This document shows, one piece after another, positions 1 to 11,860 of a stretch of DNA of 64,000 nucleotides. This DNA is from Sinotaia quadrata. Taxonomy: Eukaryota > Mollusca > Gastropoda > Architaenioglossa > Viviparidae. A program made the position numbers and the translations under genes. The notes under the pieces are model-generated. The model saw only the letters and a list, made by a program, of their open reading frames with translations, was not told the origin of the DNA and ran no database searches. Numbering within the stretch: the first letter of the stretch is position 1; the number at the start of each line of letters is the position of its first letter. Location: contig CM054177.1 of assembly GCA_028829895.1 (NCBI GenBank), positions 74,445,163-74,509,162 of the forward strand. Reading direction: 5' to 3'.

Positions 1-283
1 TAGAACATGTCTGGTATTTGTGGCACAGAACTAAAGGGGCCCAAGTCATACTGCTTAAATGATACAGACAGTTTTTGCTGTAAAACATACAAACGGTGTT
101 TTAAGGAAGCATGTCATAATTATATTGATATTTATGCGTACGTGCTGTGAGTTCTAATCTATGAAAATTATTTCTAACATTAAAAATGAAAATGAAAAAG
201 AAGTACGGGCACGTATTGATTTTTCAGGGAAATTTAAAGGAACCATGCACAGATTTGCGTGCTTGATTTGGAGAACATTTAAG

Positions 284-460
284 AAATACATCAACAGATC
301 GTGCCTTCTCAATACATCAACAGATCGCCTTCTAAGTACATCAACAGATCGCCTTCTAAGTACATCAACAGATCGTGCCTTCTAAGTACATCAACAGATC
401 GTGCCTTCTAAGTACATCAACAGATCGCCTTCTAAGTACATCAACAGATCATGCCTTCTA
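284..460. repeat. 24/26 bp minisatellite, 7 units
   Basis: CATCAACAGATC cores start at 289, 315, 339, 363, 389, 415 and 439. Units are 24 bp (GATCGCC) or 26 bp (GATCGTGCC), differing by a TG. Confidence 0.95.
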
Positions 461-970
461 TCCAGACTCTGATATGGTCTTCTCTTCGCAAATAGATGAT
501 GGTGAGGCATTCGCCTTGTAAATAGACCACGATAAAGCCTTTGCCATTTATTGAAACTATGATGAGACCTTACTCTTTATCCAGACCATGATAAGGCCTT
601 TACTTTGTAACCATAATATAAAGAGGCCTTATTATTGTAATTCAGCCATAATGAGGCCTTATTATTGTAATTCAGCCTTAATGAGGCCTTAATCTTGTAA
701 CAAACCATGATGAGATCTCCACATAGTATCCAGATCATGTTGAGGCCTACGTCTAGTAACTAGACCATGATAAGGTCAAGGTCTTCCTCTTTTAGGAAGA
801 CTATGATAAAGCCTTCGCCCTTTTCCATTCCAAGTGAAGCCTTCGTCAAGCGGAGGCCTTCACCTTTAATCCAGTCCGAAGCTTTCTCCTTTATCTAGAC
901 ATTGAGACGGCCTTAACTTTTTCTCCAGATCTTCAGAAGGCCCTCAACTTTCATTCAGATCATGATGATG
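461..970. repeat. Decayed minisatellite of about 38 bp
   Basis: About 13 diverged copies of a unit resembling CCAGACCATGATGAGGCCTT plus a CTT-rich spacer. Copies near 620-690 still match closely. It runs directly on from the younger 24/26 bp array. Confidence 0.75.
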
Positions 971-1356
971 CATAACCTTGTACTTTGCCTGAGTTTGGAA
1001 TCCAGAGAACAATAAGGTGAGTTTCATTCATTTCCTATGGCTGACCATGCTTACGTGACTTGCAGTATTTCATCATTTGGTAAATTTTTTAAACCAAGCT
1101 GACCTCATTCCTCTGTATTTCGCAGTACTGATGCCGATCTTCACTTTCGTATGCATAGCATGTGTCCGCTTGTGAAAATGTGTTTGATATTAGACAGATT
1201 TTGCGAGTGTACATGTGCATGTATGTGTGTTTGCCTGTCTGTACGCATGTTTGCTCATGACCTTACGTGTGTCTATATGCATGTCTGTTTGTGTCTGTAT
1301 TTACTCGTATTTATAGGTATGCATGTATGTGTGTATACATGAATGAATATATGTAT

Positions 1357-1740
1357 ATGTGTGTGTGTGTGTGTGTGTGAGTGAGAGAGAGAGAGAGTTG
1401 GTAAGATTGGAGAGTACGTAGATGTCAAACGAATTTTAAAGATACAAACCAAGGGAGGTAAACATTTTTATTCTTCGGTCACTTTATGTTCAGAGTATTT
1501 TCCCTTCGGCAGGAGACAAAAGATATTCGAACTACATTTGTAACAGCGTCTGGCAAAATTAAATGTATATATATATAAATCATAAATTAATTTCGTTAGC
1601 GAAGTCGGAAATTTAGCTGATTATTAAATTGTAATCATTACGTTAAAGAATATCGGGTTACATTTTTTTAAATTTTAGAATTGTGGCTAATTTAATGCTA
1701 CATGTAATTTGTAAAAACAGCTCGTTCTCATCCTCTTGCC

Positions 1741-1820
<80 letters not shown>

Positions 1821-1862
1821 GTCTGTCTGTCTGTCTGTTCGTCCGTCCGTCTGTCTATCTAT
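1357..1862. repeat. Microsatellites: (TG)n(GA)n and (ATCT)n(GTCT)n
   Basis: TG then GA at 1357-1397; ATCT tetranucleotides then GTCT variants at 1741-1862. The AT-rich sequence between shows nothing else. Confidence 0.95.
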
Positions 1863-2555
1863 TTATCTGTGCAGCTGTTTGTGCAATGGTTTATCTTTTT
1901 CTAACTTGACAAATTGCAGAGGAATAAAGTCAAGTGGAAACATCTCTTTCATTTGAATTTCATACTAATTTAAGACACCGTCCTGTGAATAAGCCAGAGA
2001 TTTCACCAGAGTATCAGAGGTACAATGCAATATGATATCGAACGAAAACATGTGGGCAACGAACAACACTAACAGTGAATTAAACACGCTCTGTTGGTTT
2101 AGTAAATCCTATCATCGCGTACCATAACAGTGAAATGAATTTGGGAAAGATTTACTTTTTCCCAAGACTCCTGTTCACAGTCTGTGTTGGCGAACGACAA
2201 ACAAAGACCGAGAGTGGTCGAGTGCAGTTTTTTTTTTTTTTAGTACGGACTTGAGGCGAAGTTAACTTTCACAACAAACAGAACAAAAATAACTACATGC
2301 AGTTTTCAATGTCGAGAAAAAGAGATTCGTTGAACTGTTGTAATCGTGAAACATGAGCACTATTCACGAACGACCTGAAATGAAAGTACAAGCACTGTAA
2401 GTCAAAACATAAGGAGAAGAAGGCTCTTAAATGGAAAATTAAACTTAGTAATGTATAAATGATAGGGATTAACAGGCAAAGAAAGGACAGCAGAGGATGG
2501 AAAACCAGGAATAATAGTGGGCAGGAAATCCACCCACTCACCTACCTGACAGACC
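1863..2555. other. No recognised feature
   Basis: AT-rich sequence with a T-run at 2228-2240 and no supported exon, RNA gene or repeat. Confidence 0.5.
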
Positions 2556-2557
2556 GT

Positions 2558-2602
2558 CTCTCTCTCCCTCTCTCTCACACGCCCACACACATATGCACAC
2601 AA

Positions 2603-2677
<75 letters not shown>

Positions 2678-2698
2678 CACACACACAACCACACAAAA

Positions 2699-2742
<44 letters not shown>
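2558..2742. repeat. (TC)n then interrupted (CA)n microsatellite
   Basis: TC dinucleotides followed by about 160 bp of CA with a few A or CCA interruptions. The long His/Thr and Cys/Val frames across it are artefacts. Confidence 0.97.
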
Positions 2743-2744
<2 letters not shown>

Positions 2745-3650
2745 CAGTTTGTCAGACAATCTTTCAGTACATTGAAATTGAATGGTAAAAGTGTTACATG
2801 CATGCCACTCAAATGTTTTCCAATCAGTCTGCTAAAGAATTCACAATATCGTCAGCACTCACATTTAAAGTGTAAGTGTTCATAATCGTATCGTTAAACT
2901 GTTCACACACTGCCAACAATGGATTCCAATATGCTGCTCTGCATTGAGCTTGTAAAATAAATTTTTATAATATTTTTTTTTAAAAACTTACAATTCGGGT
3001 AGTTAATTTGAAACACAAGCAGATGTTTATTTTTGTTTTTGTTTCTGCAGTTCGAGAATTTTTCTAAAGACAGAATAGCAAATTGATATAATACTGAAGA
3101 GAATTCAGTACAATTTTTTAAAAAATACTTCGTCAGAGTTTTAAAAAATTAATAACTTATAGTCAGCTTTCAAACTCATAATGTCTGAGTCTGACTACTG
3201 AGTCAAACTACTCAGACCTACCGTCCACTTTCAGACTCATCTACAATAACACACACAACTATCCACACACATTTACATTCAACGCGTCAGTTTGAACCTT
3301 CTCCAAAAAAAACCCACACACGCATGCATAAACATGTCACGCATTCAGACTATAAAATCGGATCCAAAACTCGCAAACAGAATTAAACTCAAGCACATAT
3401 AATCACGTACACAATCACGCACGCAATTGTAAACATCAGCATAGCAATACGTTCAAAGACTAATAATATTGCTAATGTAACTAGAACGCAAACGCTTTAA
3501 TAAACATAATACTGAAAAACTAAACACAATCGGTAACGCTAAATACCAACTCATATCAAACAAAAATGTCAACAATAATAATTCTAAGCGCAAGCGCAAA
3601 ATATGAAACTCACAAGCGTACGCGCAAACTCGATTGCTCCAACAAGAAAA
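2743..3650. other. No recognised feature
   Basis: AT-rich. CACA-rich patches at about 3245-3430 and a short GTCTGAGTCTGACTACTGAG local repeat at 3183-3230. No exon support. Confidence 0.5.
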
Positions 3651-4209
3651 TACGTAAAGAGAAATGGAACAATGACGTAAAGAGAAATGGAACAATGACG
3701 TAAAGAGAAATGGAACAAAATAAGTAAAGAGAAATGGAACAATGACGTAAAGAGAAATGGAACAATGACGTAAAGAGAAATGGAACAATGACGTAAAGAG
3801 AAATGGAACAATGACGTAAAGAGAAATGGAACAAAATAAGTAAAGAGAAATGGAACAAAATAAGTAAAGAGAAATGGAACAAAATAAGTAAAGAGAAATG
3901 GAACAATGACGTAAAGAGAAATGGAACAATGACGTAAAGAGAAATGGAACAATGACGTAAAGAGAAATGGAACAATGACGTAAAGAGAAATGGAACAATG
4001 ACGTAAAGAGAAATGGAACAAAATAAGTAAAGAGAAATGGAACAATGACGTAAAGAGAAATGGAACAATGACGTAAAGAGAAATGGAACAATGACGTAAA
4101 GAGAAATGGAACAATGACGTAAAGAGAAATGGAACAAAATAAGTAAAGAGAAATGGAACAAAATAAGTAAAGAGAAATGGAACAATGACGTAAAGAGAAA
4201 TGGAACAAT
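3651..4209. repeat. 23/24 bp two-variant minisatellite, 24 units
   Basis: Core AAAGAGAAATGGAAC. Variant A (23 bp, 17 copies) ends AATGACG; variant B (24 bp, 7 copies) ends AAAATAAG. Order: AABAAAABBBAAAAABAAAABBAA. Each A unit makes ATGACGTAA at its junction and B units do not. All three minus frames are open because the unit has no stop codons, so the apparent proteins are artefacts. Confidence 0.97.
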
Positions 4210-5220
4210 GAGGTGCTAGTAAAAGTATAAATAATTGACATACTTGTCGCCTTTCAGTTTCGAAAGCGTTAAGATTGCAGTATATATTATGTTGACTTCC
4301 CTCATTAAACCACGCTCGTCTTCGATGTAATAAAATAATATTAAAATTAATTCACTCCGTTGCTCAAGGTCACATCCACAAAACAGCTTTCTTTTTTCCT
4401 GTTAACTGATACGAACGTTAGGTCCTACCTGCTCCGAAACATCGTTATGGGACGATGAAAAACGGTGTCTCCAAGTGAAGATTTACAACCTTTCTGTCCT
4501 TAATTCGCGTATAATTTTTTGACCCACAAAACTTTCTGAACTAGAGTCCTTTAACAACCGTGTGACGATTACTGTTTTTCTCGGACCACGACATGTAGGG
4601 TCCTAAATCTAGGCATGCAAAATATCAGTATCATGTCCCAGCTTCCGACTCGGTTCTGCTGCAAATTTTTCCTCTTGATGCCACTGGTCGGCGATGTGTT
4701 GCTATGTATATAATACACAACGAATTCAAAACCGGAAGTAAGCGACAGTGACGGCATCTTTGCTTAGCTTGCGTTCGAATCTGGGCACACGTCAAAGTGT
4801 TGTCCAGTTACATAATTTTTCAATGAACACAAAACAGTCTTCGCTAATCGGACTATCTATCAATATGCCTTTTATGTTGACATCCGGGTGTCGGGTTCAA
4901 GGTGGTTGAGGAGGTTAATAATCACAATATTTTATACATTTAAAAAAGTTGTTTAAGATTTGCAGGGCTATAATTGAGCGATGGTCAAGACTACTTCACA
5001 TAATCGTGCTTTGCTGACCAACTGGCTCTGGTAAAAATCTTATTAATAATGTCTCTGCCACACTTCAATGGTCAATAGTTCTGATTAAATATCTGTAATT
5101 CAGAATATTACCTGTCCGTTTTAGTTAACATTGGTACATAGGATCATAATTTGCTGCTTATACGTAAATTTTCAGGAACTCAGTGTCACAAGGAAAACCT
5201 ATCTAACAGTTTCCATTTGT
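4210..5220. other. No recognised feature
   Basis: AT-rich unique-looking sequence without supported exons. GGGTGTCGGGTTCAAGG near 4884 faintly resembles a Pol III B box. Confidence 0.5.
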
Positions 5221-5221
5221 G

Positions 5222-5375
5222 TAATGTTTACAGTGTATGTTTAATATTTACAGAGTAAGGTTATATTTACAGTGTACGGTAATATTTACAGCGCAAAATT
5301 TATAGTGCAAGATAATATGTACAGTGCAGGGTCATGTTTACTGTGTTAGGTAGTATTTACCGAGTTAGTACACAC
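5222..5375. repeat. Decayed repeat of about 22 bp (ATATTTACAGTGTAAGGT-like)
   Basis: About seven diverged copies of a TTTACAGTGTA-centred unit. Confidence 0.75.
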
Positions 5376-5523
5376 ATTTACTAGCGTGACGTCACTAACA
5401 TACAGTGAAGCAAATTTTTTGTGACAATTTCCCCGCTCACAAAATTATTAAGGTTGTTTCATATCTTTCCACAATTTCCAGGTTTCAACTTGTAGTAGTT
5501 TTCACGCTAAATGCTTGGTTATG

Positions 5524-5742
5524 CACGCTAGAAACTTTCCCTGTACGTGACATCTATAGTTCTCATGCGTACTGGTGTCATAATGTTAGTCCTAGTTAAG
5601 CACGCCAGAAATTGTCCCTGTACGTGACACGCATAGTTCTTATGCGTACTGGTGTCATAAGGTAAGTCCTAGTTAAGCACGCCAGAAATTGTCCCTGTAC
5701 GTGACACACATAGTTCTTATGCGTACTTTTATCATAAGCTCA
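5524..5742. repeat. 77 bp tandem repeat, 3 units
   Basis: Units start at 5524, 5601 and 5678, exactly 77 bp apart, the third shorter at its end. Each has CCTGTACGTGACA and ATGCGTACT. Confidence 0.95.
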
Positions 5743-6302
5743 CATTTCCTGTAAACTATCCCCACACATGGCCTCCGTAAGTTAAAAATACGAATGAAGC
5801 AATTTCAGACCTCAGGGCGTTCTGTGTCCCGGGGTTCTGATTGCATGCAGCAGGTTATTGCACACATAATTCTAATGGCTAAATTTAATCTTTAGAGACT
5901 AGAGCATTTACTATACTCATTAGAAGTTAGTATTAAAGGTAATAATAATTTGAATTACTTTTTTTTTTAACCGGTTTGGGCTTCCGGGAAAACACAGCTA
6001 TATTTCCCGCGCCTCTCATCGTCTTTGGCAGGTACATCCGCCATGACCAGATTTCAGCACGGCAGGGGTTTAATGCACTGCTCGGTCAGACCATGTAGAT
6101 GGTCAGTGGATTTCGTATTATCAGCAGGTCTTCCTGATTGCATTTTCGATAAGCAGTTAGGAAAAAGGATACTGTTTCGGTAAGTACTGTGGAATACAGA
6201 CATTGTGTCGAGAAGTGATTAGGAATAAATATACTGGAACTTTTTAATGTTTGGCACCGAATATATCTTTAATGAACATATATATATATATATATAAGCT
6301 AA
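5743..6302. other. No recognised feature apart from a (TA)n tract
   Basis: AT-rich sequence; (TA)n at 6277-6296. Confidence 0.5.
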
Positions 6303-6388
6303 TGAATTATGACGCGAGTTATAGTTCTTTAAATTATGACGCGAGTTGTAGTTCTGTAAAGTTATGACGTGAGTTGTAGTTCTGTCAA
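6303..6388. repeat. 29 bp tandem repeat, 3 units
   Basis: Three copies of ATTATGACGCGAGTTGTAGT-like sequence; the third has GACGTGAG. Confidence 0.9.
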
Positions 6389-7153
6389 AAATCGCCTTGT
6401 CTTAGGGTTCAAAAAAAATGACAAAGGTTCGTTTCAAATTCAGGACATATCTGCTACCTAATCGATGACCTAATATTGTAACCTTGGCGACATCAGACGT
6501 AAGTGATACCTAAAAACTCTCATTTTAACTTGGAAAACTAAGGCTCAAACATCATAAGACAAAATCAGAAAGTGATAGTGAATGAAAATGTTAGTAGATT
6601 TACAAAAGGAATATCACATACGATTTTCACTTTAAGGTCAAATGTACTACTTCATTCGCCAGTTTTTACTGTTAAGCATTACAATATGTGTGATATAAAT
6701 TAAGACGCGAACTGTACGTATACGCTGTAAATTTAATCCATATTTAATGAAAACTTGAAAAAGTCAGAAGAAAACGTAGGAAAAGAATGTTTAGCACGCC
6801 CCGAAAATTAATTAGAGCGTGTAATAGGGTATAATGGGTTCTTTCAATAAGGTCGGTTAAGTTATGCCTGGCTTAGAAATAAGGACCTTCACAAATATAT
6901 CACACAAATCTTATCACACACGAAAACTTTGGTCCAGGCTAGACCATTCACTTCACTCTTCATTAGTGATCACTTCCGGATATCTTTGCTGTCTCATTAA
7001 GTATCGGAAATTATTCGCTTCCGTATTCATTAGCTTCTGCATCATGCTTGCCTATTATTGGCATCAACCTGAAGTAAATGCTGCTACAGGAAGTGCAATT
7101 CATGTTGGCACAGATGATTTTACAGTACACGTGTCTCTTTCTCAGTGTGCATC
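6389..7153. other. No recognised feature
   Basis: A 112-codon plus frame at 6864-7202 has no recognisable motif or splice context and runs into repeat sequence, so it is not called as a gene. Confidence 0.45.
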
Positions 7154-7412
7154 TCATGCTAGATCTAAGCAAGTAAAATGTAACGTAATTAAGTATCATT
7201 AGGATAGTGAATGGAGGCTGCACGTTAGATTTAGGCAAGCTAAACGTAACGTAATTAACTACTACCAATGACAGTGAATGCAAATCGCATGTTAGATCTA
7301 GGCAAGCAATATTGAGATCTCTTGTTCAGCACTTCGCAGTAAAAAAAAAAAGTGCTGATTCACTGCATGGCTACATGTGTTATAAGGCCTTCCAAAACTA
7401 TGACCCAATAAG

Positions 7413-7470
<58 letters not shown>
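7154..7470. repeat. 65-71 bp repeat (2.4 units) and (GT)n
   Basis: GTTAGATCTAGGCAAGC-like units start at 7154, 7219 and 7290. A perfect GT run lies at 7416-7469. Confidence 0.85.
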
Positions 7471-7471
<1 letters not shown>

Positions 7472-7717
7472 TGCATGCATGTGCATTAAAAAGAACGGAG
7501 AATGACCTTGTCAACAGTGTCTCCAATGTTTCTTCCTAGTCAGGCTCTTCCCCCCCCCCGCCCCACCTCCTCTGTAAAGCCCTCCACATATGATCCTATG
7601 ATACAAGGCTTAGCTACTGTGTTAGTTGACTAATCTGCGCATGTGTATTGCTTGTTAACTTGGTCGGCATGGTACTGTTAATATTAGAGCTAGAAGTCTC
7701 TGAAACAATCAATCGTT

Positions 7718-8108
7718 CTGGAAAAGGACTTAGGGATTCTTTATATAGACTTGGCTTGTTAGTTCAAGAAAGGGACTTGGGGATTATGTATATAGACTTG
7801 GCTTGTTAGTTCAGGAAAGGGACTTAGGGATTCTTTATATAGACTTGGCTTGTTAGTTCAAGAAAGGGACTTAGGGATTATGTATATATAGACTTGGCTT
7901 GTTTGTTCTGGAAATGAACTTAAGGTTCCTGTATATAATATTTAGACTTGGTTTGTTAGTTCTGGAAAGGGACTTAGGGTTCCTATATACGGTCTTGGCT
8001 TGTTACTCCTGGAAAGGGACTTAGAGTTCCTGTATACAGACCCGGCTTATACTTCTGGAAAGGTACTTAGGGATTCTGTATATAGACTCTGACTTGTCAG
8101 CTCAGCTT
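7718..8108. repeat. 47 bp minisatellite, 8 units
   Basis: Units run GGAAAGGGACTTAGGGATTC, then TATATAGACTTGGCTTGTT. The first four units are close copies; later ones diverge progressively. Confidence 0.92.
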
Positions 8109-8943
8109 TGTTACTGTTATAAGGATATATGTGTGTGCATGCGTGTGCGTATGTGCATGAATGTTTGTGTTTGTGTGTGTATGCAAATCTAAACACCTAA
8201 TCTGAGCATTTTTATTGGTATATCGGCTGTAGATGGTATAGAAAATACCTCTTTTTTTTTCTTTTTTCTTTGTATTTTTAGCAGATTCTATAAATGTGAG
8301 AACTATTTTCGTTAATTTGATTTGTTAAGATATGAGATTGCATATCTTTTCTATTTAAATTTATCTGTAAATTATTTTGTTCAAATGTGTGCACTGTTTA
8401 ACACTTTGAACGTAAGATTTTCCATTGAAGTATTTCTCTCCTTTATTGTGTGATGCTATGGGCTTAAATAGTAGCATTACGTGTATTAGTTCGTGTTAAA
8501 TTAGCAGACAAATTATATAATCATATGTGTGTGTCATGCAGATATAGACTCACATAAATGCGTGCCTTGATTTGAACAAGCTGATGTAGTCATCTGTTTA
8601 TTTCTTTAACCAATTACTAAACTAAAACACAAGTTTTACTGACAAGTATGTGTATGTGTGTCCATAAGTAATACGTGCAGTTGTCTTTGCTAATGTTGCA
8701 AGACATCCAATAGGTAAGCTTGTGCTAGAGGAGCTAGATAACGGTAACACACAGTGAGTAATTTGTCTGTGAACACTATGGCATGCAAGCATGTACTATA
8801 GGGTGACGTGTGCGCACTGTCTTGTGTGCATCTGTTCACATGGCTTGTAATTGTATTTTTATTTGAAATATTTGTTGCCAAATATTCTGTTTAAGAAATG
8901 TCTATACATTTTCATAAATTTGACGTATATTTTATGCATGCAC
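8109..8943. other. No recognised feature
   Basis: TG-rich patch at 8128-8182 and AT-rich sequence. Confidence 0.5.
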
Positions 8944-9080
<137 letters not shown>

Positions 9081-9936
9081 AGCATTAACTAAAATTGCTT
9101 AAGGCACATTGTGTTTAAACATAAACTTCATCTTTTTACAATAAGATAGACAGATTTAGCAAGCATTCGCGACTTTGAACTTGAAATCAGTATTTCTGTA
9201 AATAGGAATCTGATGCATGTGATATTACGAACAATACCATAGATTTTAGAACTACAAAACCATCTGAAAATAAATATATGGTACTCCTTTATTAGTAAAG
9301 TGCCTTGTATAAATTACAGCCAGCAGCCCACTTTGCATAATGTGGCATGCAGCACATCAAATTTCACTTCACCTTTCCAAAAAGACTTATGTATATAACA
9401 TATACAAAGCGCTGATATAGTTCAAAATTGTATTCAGTCATTAAAACGTTTATTCCACCACTTTCATGACTTTCTCAGTTATTGTATATTAATAACTTAT
9501 ATTTTTCCTTTGAATGTTGTTTTTTTAAAATTTTAATTCTTTTTAAACACCATATATCTAACTTATTCTCTTATTCAATAAAGTTTTTCTTTCCCTTCCT
9601 TAATTCTATTATGTAATCAGTGGCAGTTGATTGGTTGTTGATGTCCAGATTTATTTTGACCAATAAAATGACGTACATGAGTCTCAATTCTTAGACAATC
9701 TTCGCCTTTTAACTTAGAACAGTGTTCCGTAGGCCAAGTTACCGATGTGACCACAGTTTAGAATGGATTGTGTATAGATCTGGAATAATGTATAGATCTG
9801 TAATAGTTCTAATATCTGGAATAGTGTACAAAACTGAATCTGTCAAATCTTAATAGTGTTACAGATCTAGAATAGTATTTAGTGCTGGAATAGTGTTATA
9901 GATTTGGGATAGTGTACAAATCTGAAGAGGTTTTAG
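9081..9936. repeat. Mostly unremarkable; decayed 18-20 bp repeat at 9740-9930
   Basis: 9081-9735 shows nothing recognisable. From 9740, GTATAGATCTGGAATAGT-like units recur with substitutions. Confidence 0.6.
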
Positions 9937-10012
9937 ACTATTTGTACATTGACTATTTTTACAATATGGTGATTTAGCAGTGAATTTTAGTCGAGAGGTT
10001 AATGAACTAAAT
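9937..10012 (+). repeat. Dispersed repeat, blocks Z and X, copy 1
   Basis: Z is ATTTGTACATTGACTATTTT. X (9965-10012) is a 48 bp stretch containing GATTTAGCAGTGAATTTTAG. X recurs at 15525-15573 with about one mismatch. Here both precede block Y. Confidence 0.8.
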
Positions 10013-10019
10013 AACAGTT

Positions 10020-10151
10020 TCCAAGGAATCAGTTTGATAGAGAAGACACAAAGGAAAGGTTATAAATTATAACCAGTTTATGATCAGTTTAACAGATAAC
10101 GAGTGAAGACACAAAGGATGGTTTACAGTAAATCAGTTTGAGAGCGAACGA
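10020..10151. repeat. Diverged repeat of about 55 bp (GTGAAGACACAAAGG)
   Basis: Three spaced copies of an AGAGTGAAGACACAAAGG-like motif. The third is the first part of block Y, so Y may have originated inside this array. Confidence 0.6.
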
Positions 10152-10384
10152 GTGAACACACAAGGGTCCTGTCTTGCATCACTGTGAGAAACTAAGAAGT
10201 AATGCTGACTCGTCACAGTTCCAAACATGCTGCTAAATAAATATTAAAAAATATTTTGCTGTAGAAATAGACAGCTGTCAAAAAGTACACCCAGCTTCCT
10301 AAATGCTTGAATGAACTCTGTGGGACTGACTAATGTTCACTGGATGTGCCAGAGTAACATTTAGGAATCATGACGGACACAAGA
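10152..10384 (+). repeat. Dispersed repeat, block Y, copy 1
   Basis: From GTGAACACACAAGGGTCCTG to GACGGACACAAG. It matches 14991-15300 in the same orientation at roughly 85-90% identity by eye, about 4.85 kb away. No coding potential was seen. CAGCTGTC lies in both copies. Confidence 0.85.
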
Positions 10385-10468
10385 AGCATGAACAAATAAA
10401 TGGGTATCTACACCTCTACATTAATCTTCTTTACATTATGCAAGAGTAACTCTCGATCGTCACAGAGG

Positions 10469-10529
10469 CTATACATTTTTTGTTATGTATTTTTTGTTAT
10501 GTATTTTTTGTTAAGTATTTTTTGTTATG
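10469..10529. repeat. 15 bp tandem repeat, 4 units
   Basis: TTTTTTGTTATGTAT repeated four times with one A/T change. Confidence 0.9.
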
Positions 10530-10885
10530 ATTTCGGATTTCTCTTTCTTTGATATAAAGTATTGGACTTATTGAAGAAAATATCACCCTGTATGGAGATT
10601 ACTGGCGGGTTGATGCTAATAACTTTCGTACACGAACTCACTAAAAATCCTGATAATGAAAATAAATCACTTTTAAGAGTTGAGTCATTCATTCTCGTCT
10701 TGAGCCCATTCCTGTGGAATTATTCTCTTTATTTACACAGGTGAATGGCATGCTTGAAATTTTGAGTGAAACAAATTTCATGTTTAAGTAAGAGATATTT
10801 ATTTATTTATTTATCCCCCTCCCCCGCAGTAACGGTTGAAAAAAGTAGGAAACGTGTTTGAAACTGACTTGGCCGCAACAAATTA

Positions 10886-11006
10886 TAAAAATATGTTTTC
10901 ATTATGTTACCATATCTGCTCCTAAACAGAACTGATACCTATAAAATTGTAAAAATATGTTTTCATTATGTTACCATATCTGCTCCTAAACAGAACTGAT
11001 ACCTAT
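10886..11006. repeat. Recent 64 bp tandem duplication
   Basis: 10886-10942 is repeated identically at 10950-11006. Confidence 0.97.
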
Positions 11007-11394
11007 TCGACGTCATGGACATCATTGTATTTTGTTTTTGTTCTCGTCAAACTGCAATGAAGCCTGCACGATTTATGTCTCAACCCTTTATCTTCCACTC
11101 AACCGATTAATCCTGTGTATTAACATGGTGACCGGGCGATCTAACGACTATAACCATATCTCTTGTCTCGCTCTCTGTCTCTCTCGCTTGTATCCAGTAG
11201 TAAATTCGATTCAGTAGCTGTTGGTAGCCTGTAGTTTACACTAGCCTTGTCAAAGATTTGCCTTGTACAACCAGCGTCGGTCGGCTGTCGTTGAAGTTTA
11301 AAAAAGCACGCTTTAAAAATTTAACCACTTGCTGACGTCGCTATTCTTTCTTTGGATCAGTTTTTAGAATTGTGGTCTCTCTTTTCAATCCTAC

Positions 11395-11860
11395 CCCTGA
11401 CAACGCGTCGTCTGCCAGGTCCCTGCAGGGTGCTGGCCCATGTCACCTCTAAGGCGGCCATGTTTGATTCTCCGCATTGTTTCCCTTTACCCGTATGGTG
11501 CGGTCGCCAGAGGGCGTCACGGTGTTTATAGGCAAGATGGCTGCACAGAGGCGCCGCTTGCGATCCAGAACTGATAACTTATAAGGCGACTTATGGCTGT
11601 GCTCGGTCGCTCACCGCAAGGAAAGTACCCGTTTGAAAGAGAAGGGAGTGATTTATGATTTGAAGCACCCGGATTTGCCTCGGCTTCAGCGCTAAGATCG
11701 ACGGGTTTAGATGTCGAACCTAAACGCCTACCGACAGTTCGGCAATCTACCGCCCTTCACTGGCGACCCCCACGAGGACAAATTGTGATGAATGCCGGAG
11801 ACGTGTTAGGAGGAGCGTAGCCTGAATGCACTACTTGAACTGTCGCCTCTGTTTTCTCCT
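11395..11860. promoter_or_regulatory. GC/CpG-rich island with CTCF-like and YY1-like sites
   Basis: About 460 bp of clearly higher GC and CpG content than the AT-rich surroundings. Within 90 bp it has GCGGCCATGTTTG (11454-11466, YY1-like in reverse), CGCCAGAGGGCG (11505-11516, resembling the CTCF core) and CAAGATGGCTGC (11533-11544, YY1-like), then a TATA-like CTTATAAGG. No transcript or supported exon starts here. It could be a promoter or insulator, or the LTR region of an old element, given the gag-like micro-ORF inside it. Confidence 0.4.
11711..11788 (+). pseudogene. Gag-like micro-ORF, possible LTR-retrotransposon remnant
   Basis: ATG 11711 opens a 25-codon frame, MSNLNAYRQFGNLPPFTGDP then HEDKL and a stop. 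LPPFTGDP followed by an acidic pair resembles the usual opening of Gypsy-type gag proteins, where a Pro-Phe-x-Gly motif precedes the capsid region. It sits near the end of a GC-rich 460 bp island. Upstream, CTTATAAGG near 11577 could be a TATA box. No capsid, zinc knuckle or pol sequence follows. The gag reading rests on one short motif and is tentative. Confidence 0.25.

Noticed and set aside
2293..2812. Cys/Val- and His/Thr-rich frames across CA tracts (also 12484, 28306, 45000, 50000 and 58900)
   Set aside because: Dinucleotide microsatellites translate this way in every genome.
3453..4241. 262-, 191- and 176-codon minus frames over the 23/24 bp array
   Set aside because: All three frames are open because the unit has no stops on that strand; the protein would be a phase-shifting repeat with no start or splice context.
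4880..4925. Possible tRNA or SINE promoter (GGGTTCAAGG)
   Set aside because: No paired stem, A box or complete B box was found around it.
6864..7202. 112-codon plus frame
   Set aside because: No recognisable domain or splice context, and its end lies in a tandem repeat.
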